This document shows, in pieces, positions 34,880-46,004 of a stretch of DNA of 64,000 nucleotides. Origin of the DNA: Cyclaneusma minus. Its lineage: Eukaryota; Ascomycota; Leotiomycetes; Marthamycetales; Marthamycetaceae. The position numbers and the translations under genes were made by a program. The notes beneath the pieces are model-generated. The model was not told where the DNA came from. It worked only from the letters and a program-made list of their open reading frames with translations, and did not search any database. How positions within the stretch are numbered: position 1 is the stretch's first letter; the number at the start of each line of letters is the position of its first letter. The stretch lies in assembly GCA_037179335.1 (NCBI GenBank), contig JAKZHN010000016.1, forward strand, positions 310,001 through 374,000, in the 5' to 3' direction.

Positions 34880-37800
34880 TTTAATATTAATACTCTAATT
34901 ATCAATATTAAAAACAAATTTTTTAAATCTGCCATTGCTAAAAATAAAAAATCTATTATAAAATTTATTAATAAACTCCAAATGCTTTTTATTAATAAAA
35001 TAAAAATTATTTTAAATATAAAAAAATTAAAACAAATATAAATACACTTAAATTAAAATATCAAGCATTATATTTAAAAATCTATTTAATAATAATAAAG
35101 TTTTATACAAAAAATACAATTTAAGAAAACATCTTTAAAACCATTTAAAAAAACTATATTAAAATTAGCGCCACCCTCGTATAAACATATATTTTTAAAA
35201 TTCAAACTGTTTTATTTAATTCCAATATAACCATTTATTCCGCTTAGAATTTACTCAAAGCTTTATATTGCAAGCTTATTTTCGCTAATATTAATTATTT
35301 ATTTGCTTTTAATAATAAAAACTTATTTTTTTAATTTATTAATATTTCTTTTAAAAACTATATCACTGTTGTCAATATTATAAATTTATTATTTACAAAT
35401 TATATTATAAATATTAATAATAAATTAAAAATATTAAAGCAAAAAGAAATTGTTTGAATATTGCTAATAATAATAAAAACTGCTTTTATTACCCGCTATT
35501 GCTATTAAAATTTAAATACTTTAAATAATTGTTTTTTGCGCATTTTGTTTTGAATTTTATAAAATTTTAAATTATCTTAAATTAAAAAATTTAATATTAT
35601 TTTTTAAAAATAATTATATTTTAATTTGCAGCTATATTAAAGCCGCTCGTAAAACTAGCCATTGCCATTTCCATTTTTATTCTGCTTTTTGCTAGCGCCG
35701 CTAAAATAATAAAAAGGCTAAAAGATTAAAATCCAATAAATATATTAAATTTTTTAAAAACAAGCTAAAATCCTTCTGCAATACAAAAGCTAGCGTTATA
35801 ATTGTTAATATTAAAAAGGGCTTTTTCAAATTTCAATTTAATGCTAAATTTAAAATTTTCAAATTCAAAATTAATTTTAAAATAAAATATATTTAATTAT
35901 TAAAAAAAGTTAATAAAGCCCTTTATTTTCTTTAGGCCTTTCATATTAGCGCCTTTATATATATATTTGATAACTGATTTTTTCTAAATTATTAGGCTAT
36001 TTAATTATTGCCGGCCTATTAAAATTAATAAAAACATTATTTATACTATTTATAAAAAATATAGCAAAAATTATATATGCAAGAAAATTGTTTTTATTAT
36101 TAAATAATATTTGTTTTATATTTAATTTGAAATTAAATTTTATTTTAAAATGCAAATTATATATATTAAATTTAAAAGCTTTTTTTAATAAAAATAAAAT
36201 AATATATAAAAACTCAAATAAAAATATTATTATTAAAGCTTTTATAATTCAAAATCTTTATTTTAGTTTTATATAAATCCCGCCAATAGAAAAAAAACTT
36301 TTATGCTAATAATAATATTGAAATAATTAATGCCCTATTGGTTTTTTTTTAAAACAACCGCTAAAATATTTTTAAAAATATAAAATATTTAGAAATAAAA
36401 TGAAAAACAAAAGATTATAGTATTATTATTTTTATTATATAAAATTAAAAATTACTATTTTAATCAAATCCATTAAAAAAATTTAAAATAAATCTTTTTA
36501 TGAAATTTGCATTGCTATTAAATTTAACAGTGCATTTTTAAAAAAAACTTAGCCTTTATTATTAAATTTCTTTTAATTTAATTTATTTTAATATTTATAA
36601 ATCAATACCAATAGCGTTCCTGCAAAAGAGATTATATTTTTTATATATTTTTAATAATTTTATATATAAAATTTGAATTTTTCCAATCCCAATAAAAAAC
36701 GCTGCTATTTCTATATTTAAAAAGTAAATTTTTAAAATCAGATTTTAAAATAGCTATAAAATACAAATTGCCAAAATAAATAACGCGTTAAAACTTTTTA
36801 AAATCGTGGAAAAATAAAATGGTAATAAAAATATTAAATGCCAATATACACTTCCCGCTTTTTTTATATTAGAACGAAATTATTAAAAAACAAATTGCTA
36901 AAGCTAATTTCCAAGCGCTATTTAAAAGTTTTAAATTGCTATTTAAATTTTAAAATAAGGCAATTAAATATAATGCATATATATAAAACCAATGCTTTAT
37001 AAATTCAATAATTATTTTTTTTTAAAAAAAAAGCTTAAATTGGCATTATATTTTTAATTAATGATATTAAAGTATTTGAAATTAAATGCTATGCCTATAT
37101 TAATTTAAAAAATCTTTTAAAAAAGCACTATTATAATAAGCTAATTAATATTAAAAACGGTTAGATTTTTATAAATTACTTTAAAATTATAATTAAGCAA
37201 TTTAAAATTTCATTTTCCAAATACAAAAAAATTATTTAAATTAGCTATTTGCAAATAATAAAACTAATGCCTGGGAAAATTATTAATTTGCAAATTTACA
37301 ATATTTTCAAAAAACAAAATACACTAAATAATCGTTTGAATTAAAATTCTATTAATTGTCTTTTAAATTTTAAAAACAATAATAATAAAAAGCGGTTTGC
37401 AAAAAACATTAATAATAATTATACTTTTAATAATCCATTTGCAAAAAAAAACATATCGTTTTTTATTACCAAACCAATTGCTATAATACAAATATAATAT
37501 AAATCGCCAAATATAATATAAAACAAATTATTAAATATTATATAATATAAATTTTTAAAATTAGCAAAAATTAAATTTGAAAAAAAAAACTAATTTTTAA
37601 AAAATCAATTGGTATAATATAAGACTTTAATTATAATATATTAAAAACGCTATAATATAATATATTTAATATAGCGCAAAATATACCAATTTTTATAAAA
37701 ACTCCAATTGCCAATTTAAATATTTTTAAATTAAGATTTTTAAAATTAATTACCAGCGCTTTTTGTTTAAAAACAACCCCCCAAATAAATATATATATAT

Positions 37801-39028
37801 ATAAGCCATTTTAAAAATAAAAATCCTAATATTTATTTTAATTAATAATTATATTAAAATTAATAATAATAATATATCCAATTTATTTGCCGCTAAAATT
37901 ACCAAATTTCCCAAATTAAATGTTTTATTTAGCAATTATTTTTATTTTATAAAAATTGCAAAACGCCAATGCAAAAATAATAATATTAATTTAAATAAAA
38001 AGTATTTAAAATATAAAAAGCGAAAAAGCAAAAAAGAAAAGCTATAGCGCATTATTATAGCTATATTAGCGCAAATTAATTATAATAATAAAAATCTAAA
38101 TCATAGAATAATTCTGTTTATAAAAAAATACTTTTTAGCAATAAAAATCTGCGGTATTGAAATCTCGCAAATATATAAAAAAATTATAAATAATCCAATT
38201 TATAGCCAATATTAAGAAGCAATTATAGCTAAAAAAAAAAGTATTTTATTTTTAAAAAATAAAATTTGGCAAATAATTAAATATTTATCCGAAGCAAATC
38301 TGGTTTTTATTAAATAAATGTATACAATTAAAAAAATTATTAATAAAAAAATTAAATAATTTAAAGTTAAATTTATTGCTTATAGCTTTAATTAAATATT
38401 TAGCAAAAATTATATTACAGTATTTGCCCCTATTATTTGTATAAATTCTTTCTAATTATTTTTATTTTTTATTGCCTGAAAAAAAATTAAATACTGACAA
38501 TTTAATATTAAAAACGCTTTTGCAAAGGCCAAAATGCTATTCAATTCTTTTTTAATTTTCTAAAAAGCATTACTATTTCAAATTAAAATAAACTGCAAAA
38601 AATTGAAATTTTTTAATAAAATTTAGCTAATTTATATATTTATCGAATTCAAATATATTGCTTTTTTATTCTATATTAAATAAAATTAATAGCTAATTTA
38701 AAATTTTTAAAATCTGGGCTATTTATAGCATATTAAATGAAATCCAAATAGCGTTCGTATATTTAAAAATAATACCAAATTTCTATGCCTAATTAAAAAT
38801 CCCAAAATCTAAAAAACATATATATATATATAAACGTTTTTTATTATTTTATTAGATTTTTTTTTAAAAAGCTCATTATTAAGTATATATATACCAACGA
38901 ATAAAATAGTGGCTAATAAATTAACCAAGCCATTGCAAAGAGACAAATTTAAAAAAATTGTAAAAATATTGGAAATAATTATATAAATCTATAAAATAGC
39001 CCTTATAGGGAAGTATTAAAAAATAAAT

Positions 39029-39218
39029 GCAATGGCTATCACAAAACTGGTCATATAGCACTCCGCTTAGCTAGAACGGAATTAGCGTCTCCCACAAACT
39101 AATTATAGTCTAAAGACGCCCTTAATTTAGAACCTTAAGCGGTTAATACAACGTTCTATTCACCCCCATAACCAGCGTTCTATGTCAGGTTATACCAGAC
39201 TAAACGCGCTTCTTTTCA
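39029..39218 (+). repeat. Right LTR (190 bp)
   Basis: Starts TGCAATGGCTATC and ends CTTTTCA. It is the same length as the left copy and differs from it mostly by transitions. Confidence 0.8.
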
Positions 39219-39471
39219 ATATGGAGTTTTTTATTTATTTATTTATTAATGTTTTTTTAGTGGGCGGGACCCCGGAACTCTTTCTTGTAGCGGGCTTCTC
39301 GCTTGCGGCGGCGGAAAAATATTTAACCGCTCGTATTTGCAAGGCCGCAGCCAATGAGGTGCTGTGGAATTTCGGGTTCACTAACAGCCAATTAATTTTA
39401 CGCACGTAACAAAAAGCCATTATTTTATACCCTTATTATAGCATGCAATAATAGAAATTACGAAAAACTAA
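39219..39471. other. Right flank of the LTR block
   Basis: The sequence returns to normal base composition here. A 75-codon frame (39182-39409) starts inside the LTR and is not supported as a gene. Confidence 0.35.
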
Positions 39472-41410
39472 TTATATAGCTGAATTTGCCTGAATCGTAA
39501 GGGATAGGTAACGCTGCGCTGGCAAGTTACATGGGTAGGGTGGTGGTCTGAGTTGGGTTGAAATATATGAGTGCTGGATGATTACAATTTTATCATAACA
39601 ACTATGGACTTTGCTAACACTACCAATCCAGGACCCTGGACCATATGGCTTCAACGTCCCCCGGCAAAGGATAGTTGGCGGTCCCTTGCATTGCTTGGAA
39701 TAAGAAGTCATCGACTGACTCCAAATACAGCTTTGTGTCCGACGGAGAGGCCTTGCGCGGCTCAGCACCTGCTCAAATATTCCTCTGGGTGGTATTCCCA
39801 TGAACTGGGGCATCAATGCCTACGTTTACACCGATCTGGCGACAAACCGTTTTCCCATCCGCAAAACCATCCAGATGAGGCGTGGCTGATAAAAGCCACT
39901 TTGCATTGGTTTTAAGCTCTGTGATTGCCAAGTCTGCGCCCGGAGTATGGATTCCGAGTGAGCGCATGGGCTCTGTTGAGGAGAAATTCCTATACCGCTG
40001 CATGTCGAGACGCAAAACCAAGTGAAGTTTCTGGTAAGGCTTTGGCATGACGACGAATTGCTCGCGGGCAGACTCCTCAGCAAAAGTCGTGGGCTCTTGC
40101 TGCCAGTGACGAAGCATTCTGCACTCAGATGCTTCAATAGAGTGAAAATTTGGAAACTCCGGATCGCCAGCGCAACTACAATTATGCGTTAGCCGACTGC
40201 TCCAAGCCCAAAGACATGATAACTGTCTTGGAGGGAAGCACCTACCATCGAGTATTTGAGCGACTTCGAGACTTGGCCAAGATAGGCAGTTCCGTCGTCA
40301 GCCACCATGAGATGGTGTCTGGCTCGATCGCAGTCGGAAAAGGGCGTAGTAGATGGCTGGATGAACCGACACGGCTGTGGTTGCCCTGGGCCACCCGTGC
40401 CGTATTTCCTGGACAGACTTGCCAGACAGCAATAGCAGCCATGAACTGGCGAATGTCATCTTTCAGTTTCTTACGGCCATCGGGGTTGTTGAGCTCTTCG
40501 TACAAAATCGCAGCCGAATCCAGTTGCTCAGAGCGGAAAAGTGTGTTGGCGATATTAGACTGCAACAGCGTAGCTGCTGCAATGATCAAAGCACAGCCGC
40601 TGCAAACCGGAGCCGTCATGGCGTTCTCATCCACGAGACACGGACTCTGTCGGCTCGTTGTATAGCGAAAGCTGAGAGATGCTTGAGTGTTGAAAAGCAG
40701 GTAAAGTGGTGTAAACGGATCGGTATAAAGAAGTCGGATATTGAAGAAGCTGGAGGAAGCATCACTATGCGGGTCATATTGGCCTGCTGATCAGCCTCCC
40801 AGCTGGCGAAGTCAGCGCGAAGTTCGTCGGCTTCAGCGTCGGTGAGGGTGCTCTTGCGCTGCTTTGCTTGAAGGTCTTTCCCAGCATAGTAGACAGCCGG
40901 ATGAACCGACACGGTTGTGGTTGTCCTAGCATAGCTGCTGCAGTGATCAAAGCACAGCCGCTGCACTACAGCAGCTACGCTAGGACAACCGCAGTGACTT
41001 TCGAAATGACACTACTGGCCTCCCGGACACCGCTGAACCTGACAATCAATGAGCCATCAATATCATCCCCTGTGGACAGCTTGAACAGGGCTGTTAGGCG
41101 GTGAGCGACGGGGCTAGGGTATGCCAAGGCATCATGGCGTTCTCATCCACGGGAACGCGGGATCTCGCCACCTTTCCAGTCGCTGGGAACATGGAGTAGC
41201 TTGTGGAAAATCCAGAGCTCTTCGGTAATCCTGTCGATAACATCCCACTGCATCCTTCTCAGCCAGAACTCGTCGATGGTGTCTCCAGATAGGCGCTGGA
41301 ATTCTGGGGACTTTGGAATGCGCAGCGGCGGTCTTTGTTGGAGCACGCCTATGCAGCGTCCGCAGTGATGTCGTTGTCTCGAATGAGTGGATGAGTGCGG
41401 CCGACACGTC
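39472..41410 (-). pseudogene. Decayed gene pieces, one with a helicase-like motif
   Basis: Minus-strand fragments in several frames (41407-41132, 40966-40616, 40634-40242, 40117-39773) read like protein but do not join. One contains KWLLSATPHLDGFADG, similar to the W-x-L-[ST]-[AG]-T-P motif of SNF2-type helicases. Others carry charged helical stretches (TLTDAEADELRADFASWEAD; LDSAAILYEELNNPDGRKK). Short stretches are repeated locally: 40571-40606 matches 40931-40966, a 24-bp match pairs about 40360 with about 40900, and about 40617 matches about 41131. I read this as one or more dead genes cut up by local duplications. The helicase link is weak. Confidence 0.4.
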
Positions 41411-41579
41411 GATGTCTGAGCGATTGCGGAAACTTTCGGTTTCTTCGTGAGTCGCTCCGGCGCTTCAGAGCTTGGCTGAGGATGAAAGCTTTCTCAGGCT
41501 TCCCATATTTCTTGTATTTGACGGCAAGTGATTCCGTTTCAAGCTGGAAGTTCTATTCTGCTTGCGTCATGCCCGAAGG

Positions 41580-41715
41580 AGCCTTCCCCGTGCTATTTCA
41601 CCCAGGGTTTGAGTTTGTGACGTCCGCCACTCTTTATATTCCCATGGCCCCGATGGGCATCGCAAAATGCCACCATGTACTGGTGGCGGGTCCAGCCCGT
41701 GCATTCGTTTGAGGT
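41580..41715 (-). pseudogene. Fragment of the homeodomain-like family
   Basis: On the minus strand one frame reads ECTGWTRHQYMVAFCDAHRG, then GRHKLKPWVK and a TAG. This matches the first domain of the gene at 46005-47591 (TGWNRHQYMVALCDANRG ... RRHKLKTWVRDHEG). Only the C-terminal half of the domain remains, with no start and no tail. Confidence 0.7.
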
Positions 41716-41804
41716 CATTCGAGAGACCGCGGTACCGAGCTCTGTTTGGCCAAACGGCGGTCGTGGAAGTCATGTCCCTTCCGGCGTTGCTACGACTTTT
41801 TAGT

Positions 41805-42420
41805 GATGCTCACAGCAAGGCGACATTGACAGGAGTACTTACCCAGTCAATTTGTCGCGGATCATCTTGACACTGACTGTCACTCATGTGAAACTAGTAT
41901 GCTGGAAACACCATCAGACGTGTCGTGGAGTCTAAAGCGTTGAAGCTCTGTCGCTCCCACCGAATGTCAGCGACAAGTCTCCATTCTGTTGCCAGACACC
42001 CGGGGGTCCGTGAGACTTCAGACATGTTCGCCATGGCCGAGTGAACCAGCTATACTGGATTCACGACAGTCTCGCGGACACGTGAGATCCGAAATCGATG
42101 AAGCTGTAGCTGGTGATGTGCTATGCTGGCTTGTCAATGATGCTCATAAGAACGTGACAAGGATGGAAGAAACAATTACTCAAAAGGGGAATTTGTCACG
42201 GATCATCTTGACGTTGACGGTTTCGCGCATTTCGAAGCAAACGGAACGAAACACGGAGTTTGCCTTTTGTCTAGATGTGTCAAGGAGTCTGGAGGGTACA
42301 AGTCCGTCGCTGCCACCGCAATGTCAGCGACAAGTCTCCGTTCTGTGGACTGTTGCCAAATGCCCAGAGTTCCGAGAGTCTTCAGACATGTTCTGATGTT
42401 CACCATGGCCGAGTTACTGG
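41805..42420. repeat. Diverged direct duplication, offset roughly 365 bp
   Basis: The stretch 41805-42050 (GGATCATCTTGACACTGAC ... CAATGTCAGCGACAAGTCTCC-like ... TTCAGACATGTTC) recurs at 42190-42420 with substitutions and small gaps. Both lie in decayed coding-like sequence (CLKTLGTLGIWQQS in the second copy, minus strand). Confidence 0.6.
42129..42231. repeat. 103-bp segment shared with 45673-45775
   Basis: TTGTCAATGATGCTCATAAG and the following ~85 bp recur at 45673-45775, just downstream of a homeodomain-like gene, with few changes. It links the decayed mosaic to the tandem family region. Confidence 0.75.
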
Positions 42421-43435
42421 TTGTTGACTTCGATGAACTTACTTACTGGCCAGAGAAATTCGCTGCTTACATAGTACTCGCGGCGTCATTCATAGAAGGC
42501 TCGATAGCGGGAAAGGATAGAACCATGACTGACGAGGTCATTATTGGACCAAGCATTTCGGATTGTCGCCTTCGAGGGTAGGGCAGGCTCTGACCAGCTT
42601 TGGGGAGCCGAAGCTTCACATGATGGGGAAGGCATGGTGGCAACTGGGTTGTTGCTTTGGTGTTGATTGTAGCTAAGGTGGTGCGGATGATATTGCGGTC
42701 GGGGGCAGCGGCCTTGGTTGTCGTTCTTGCAGGAAAGATAGAGATGGTGTGAGGCTTCTGATCACCGACATTGTCAGTATCTGTGAGAGGGGGAGGGGAG
42801 CTAGTTTGACTTACACTCTGTGCCAGTTGGGCTTACTGGCTTACACTCACTTTTCGGGAGTCTTGGGCATGACGAGCGCAACATCGACCATATCCTCATT
42901 ACTGGAGACAGATTCAACAGGACTGATGAAGTCTCTGCTGATTGCCGAACTACCAGCACGAGATTTTGCGATGGGTGCTCCTCGAGAACCATCAGTAACC
43001 CGCCGACTCATACAAAGCAGAGCTTCTTCTTCGCTGCTGAGGTGGAGCTCTAATGCTGCGGCCTTGCGCTGCCGTTGTTCCTTGCGATTGGCGTCGTATT
43101 CGTCCATGTATCGCTCCATGAGGGCCCCCTGTAGTTTTATAAGAGAACTCGCAAATGGGGTGATGGTAGGTGTTCAACAAAGTAAAAGCGGACAAATATA
43201 CATTGATCTTGACTTACACTGAAACTTACCGTCATACTTGACTCCTGAATCGGGATGTCTTTTCAAAGGTTGTCCCTTTTGGTCGAGTCTGCATCTTCTT
43301 CTCGTCATCGTCGATCCAGTGCATCCGACTGTTCATCCACCCACATAAGCACTTGTTCCGGAGGCTGAGACCCCAGACCTGGCCTACTAAGAGCTCACTG
43401 GCGCCCGCCTCCGTCCTCATGGAAACCGCGCTGCT
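42421..43435. other. Decayed mosaic without a supported intact gene
   Basis: A minus-strand frame at 43119-42847 starts MERYMDEYDANRKEQRQRKA. Its first 20 codons resemble those of a plus-strand frame at 43439 (MERYMAERDAGLKEEQLRKA), so 43057-43122 and 43436-43500 form an inverted repeat about 380 bp apart. Neither frame extends into a recognisable protein. Confidence 0.4.
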
Positions 43436-43747
43436 CTCATGGAGCGTTACATGGCCGAACGAGACGCGGGCTTGAAGGAAGAGCAGCTGCGCAAGGCCGC
43501 CGAGAATTCTGGCGACCCAGGCTCTCCCGTGAGACAGACCGATCACGACGAAGACGAAGAGTCCACAGAGCTCGCTCCCCATGTCGAAGAGACCGACGGA
43601 TTCGAATCCCATGCCGAAGAGCCCAGAGAGTCCGCTTCCCTCGCCGCAGAGATTAACAAGCACACCGCCACCGAGCCAAGCCGGTACCATGGCCACCTCT
43701 GCTATGTGAAGCTCACGACCCCGCCTCTAGCGAAGCTCTACTTTTGA
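43436..43747 (+). pseudogene. Short charged frame, inverted relative of 42847-43119
   Basis: ATG 43439 opens a 102-codon frame: a charged helix (MERYMAERDAGLKEEQLRKA) followed by an Asp/Glu-rich segment. The helix is shared with the minus-strand frame at 43119. It could be a small gene, but the inverted duplication and the fragmentary surroundings favour a remnant. Confidence 0.35.
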
Positions 43748-43977
43748 GCTTTCTTCCTTTTCTTCCCCGCCTCCTCCCTTGGTCGGAACAAAACTTTTGT
43801 GAACCGACCAACACCTTCTGTCCTTCGCACGACTTGCCATCTCACGACAGGCGACCAAAGTCTCTCCAGCCACGAGATTCAAACCACTCTCAAAACTACC
43901 CTTTCTCAAGCAAGGCCTTATATCTCCACAAAGCGAAGACCACCCGAAGTCCTCGAAGGTCAGGGTCAACCAAAGTG

Positions 43978-44130
43978 AATCAGATACCCATTGCCGTCGA
44001 CTTGGGAGAAGCGGACCGGGACCAGACATCGACCGGAGAGAAAAGGGGCCGGGTAGCGACCTGGATCGTTGAGCACGATGAGAATTTGGAGGAGGAATCC
44101 GGTGAGGAGGAGGGAGCCAATGATTCAGGT
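43978..44130 (+). pseudogene. Plus-strand fragment of the homeodomain-like family
   Basis: The frame reads IAVDLGEADRDQTSTGEKRG, then RVATWIVEHDENLEEESGEE. This is nearly the same as the second half of the copy at 52528-53127 (LAVDLGEANRNQTSTGDKRG ... WIVEHDDNLEEESSEE). The first half of the domain is missing; upstream sequence in the same frame (from 43744) has no family similarity. Confidence 0.65.
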
Positions 44131-44614
44131 AAGTTGAATATGGAAACGAGAAAAGCGGTGTGGGAGAACAGAATCGCGATGCCTGTGTTTTCTGTGGCCA
44201 GGATTAGAAAAGGTCGCGAGGAAAGGATGGATGAATGAATGTTGGCCTCACAGTCCCCTTTCATACCCCCCTTTTTCCTTGTCCGTTTGAGTCTCATGAT
44301 TGAGTTTGTCTGGCAATCATCGTATTCCCTCCAGCGGGGTGAATAGCAGGGAGTCGCCGCGCACACGTTCACTCCAAGTTCACAACACCAAGAGTGAATT
44401 CTTGCTTACTGCTCCCAGCTTGATCTTTCCTCGGTCGACCTCGCCGAGCCACACTAGCTACATGCTACATCCGGACGCCCTCCTTCGCGCCCACAACAAC
44501 GCGACCTCGCCTCTTCGAAGCGACCTGAGCTCTCTCAGTCGCGCTTCTTTACCTTCTCTCCCCGAACCAGACTTCTACCCCCCAACACCCTAGAAGCAAA
44601 GAAATACCGCAAAC

Positions 44615-45623
44615 ATGGAGAACGACAAGCAGTCTTCCAAGGACGTGATGGCAAACTACCTCGCGGGAGTCGCGGCTCGTGAAGGTAAGAGAACCGCGGC
44701 CGCTACCCTTTTGGACTTGCGCCATCCTTACCTCCTGGCTAACAACGCAATCAGACTCTTCTGACGGTGAAAACGAAAGCGGCAACGACGAGATTTTCTA
44801 TCCCAGCGACGCCGACAACGGAGCGACTTTCATTTCCGACATTTACTTCGGCAACAACGGCTTCTCCCACCCCAGCGACGCCGACAACGGAGCCGCAGTC
44901 AATGATCGTCCCGTCAACTTCTCCGCCGCCCCGCCCACTCTCGAGTTCCCGAGATCGAGAGCGCGCGATGTTGAAGACATTCGTAACTATGCTTGGCAGC
45001 GTGGATTCCTCATCAACGAAGCAAGGATCGAGAGAGTTTTCTTCCCAGGTGCTGGTTCTTCCGGCTCTGCTGCCGCCATTCCGCCCGCTCCGCCAGCTAC
45101 CCCTCTCCCAGCTGCCGCCCCTCTTCCATCTGCTCCTGGCCCAGCTCCGCCTGGCCCAGCCACCGCCACCAAGCCTGCTAAGGAGAAACTTCCTTTCGAC
45201 CATCCTGCTAAGCAAGCTTTTCGCAAGTGGTATCTCGCAAACAGGAAGAGAGGACAGGCGTTCCACCCGTCTAAGAAGCAGTACGATGACGCTATCAAGA
45301 TAACCGGCTTGACGAAGCTTGTTCTTTCGAAGGAAAACGCGGAGTATAATCGTGGATACGGAAAACAAGGCCATCGTCTCAAGCAGTGGATCAAGGAGGA
45401 TGATTCCAAGATGAGTCCCGAGGAGAAGGAGAAGCTCAAGGAATTGGGTGAACGTAAGTCATCCAAGGGAGGTAGCAAGGACGAGGACAATGAGGATGTT
45501 GAGATGAAGGATGCAGACCAGGAATCTGGCGAACAGAACGATTCGAAGGATGGAGCTGAGCAGAAGAAGGATCGTGATGATGAGGATGGAGAGGAGGGTG
45601 GTGGCTCCGCTCTTACGGTCTAG
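44615..45623 (+). CDS. Homeodomain-like family protein, intact plus-strand copy
   Basis: Two exons, 44615-44684 and 44755-45623, give 312 residues. The intron has a GTAAGA donor, GCTAAC branch and TCAG acceptor. The acidic N-terminal part has two copies of PSDADNGA. A shared motif (DVEDIRNYAWQRGFLI, about residue 90) also occurs in the gene at 53666. A Pro/Ala-rich linker leads to the family domain at about 173-242: FRKWYLANRKRGQAFHP, ITGL, EYNRGYGKQGHRLKQWIKED. An Asp/Glu/Lys-rich tail ends GEEGGGSALTV, nearly the same as the minus-strand copy ending at 52528, and the 3' flanks match too. A CT-rich promoter-like stretch precedes it. A helix-turn-helix DNA-binding role is my inference from the domain pattern. 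Confidence 0.68.
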
Positions 45624-46004
45624 TCATGGCAGATCACAAGCTACATAGGTAGCTAAATAGAGAGACGTTTCGGCTTGTCAATGATGCTCATAAGAACGTG
45701 ACGAGAATGGAAGAAACAATTACTCAAAGGGGGAATTTATTATGGATGATCTTGACATTGACGGTTTCGCGCATGTCGGAGGACCGAGCAACAGCAGGCA
45801 GTTTCTAGTAGTCGCGGATGCATGGGAGACAATGTTTTAGCATATGGGCTTCTGAGTACACGTCCATGAATGTTTTAAGACGAGATAGCATTGAAATTCA
45901 CGAAGCAGGAGCGAGGCAATAGGTTCTCTACAGGAAAAATAGGATAGCTCTGGAATTACGGTCTAGAAAGATGCTATGCCTAAGTAAAGCATAGCCACAG
46001 CTGC
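45624..46004. other. Convergent spacer
   Basis: Shared 3' ends of two convergent family genes. It contains the duplicated 103-bp segment (45673-45775) and an inverted GGCATAGC/GCTATGCC-type motif near 45970 that recurs in altered form downstream of other copies. Confidence 0.45.

Larger units (their letters stand above)
26862..39218 (+). mobile_element. RIP-degenerated Copia-type LTR element hosting a Gypsy element
   Basis: Two 190-bp direct repeats with TG...[C/T]A ends (26862-27051 and 39029-39218) bound the block. The flanking 5-mers ATAGG and ATATG differ at one position, fitting a decayed target duplication. On the plus strand a Copia RT start is readable near 38295-38460: ANLV, a WVYTIKK-like stretch with its W turned to stop, F-K-V-K-F-I-A, and T-V-F-A-P. 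Close to the right LTR (38890-38990) is the Copia C-terminus (P-T-N ... LTKPLQRDKFKK). RT core to RNase H is too short, so about 0.9 kb seems deleted. Without the nested Gypsy element the host is about 5.2 kb. Confidence 0.72.

Noticed and set aside
34802..35041. 79-codon frame that looks like a Copia gag start
   Set aside because: It begins inside the Gypsy LTR repeat and becomes a Lys/Ile/Asn-only translation of AT-rich DNA.
36088..36276. 62-codon frame in the second AT-rich block
   Set aside because: The composition (Ile, Asn, Lys, Phe) is what any RIP-mutated DNA gives; no motif.
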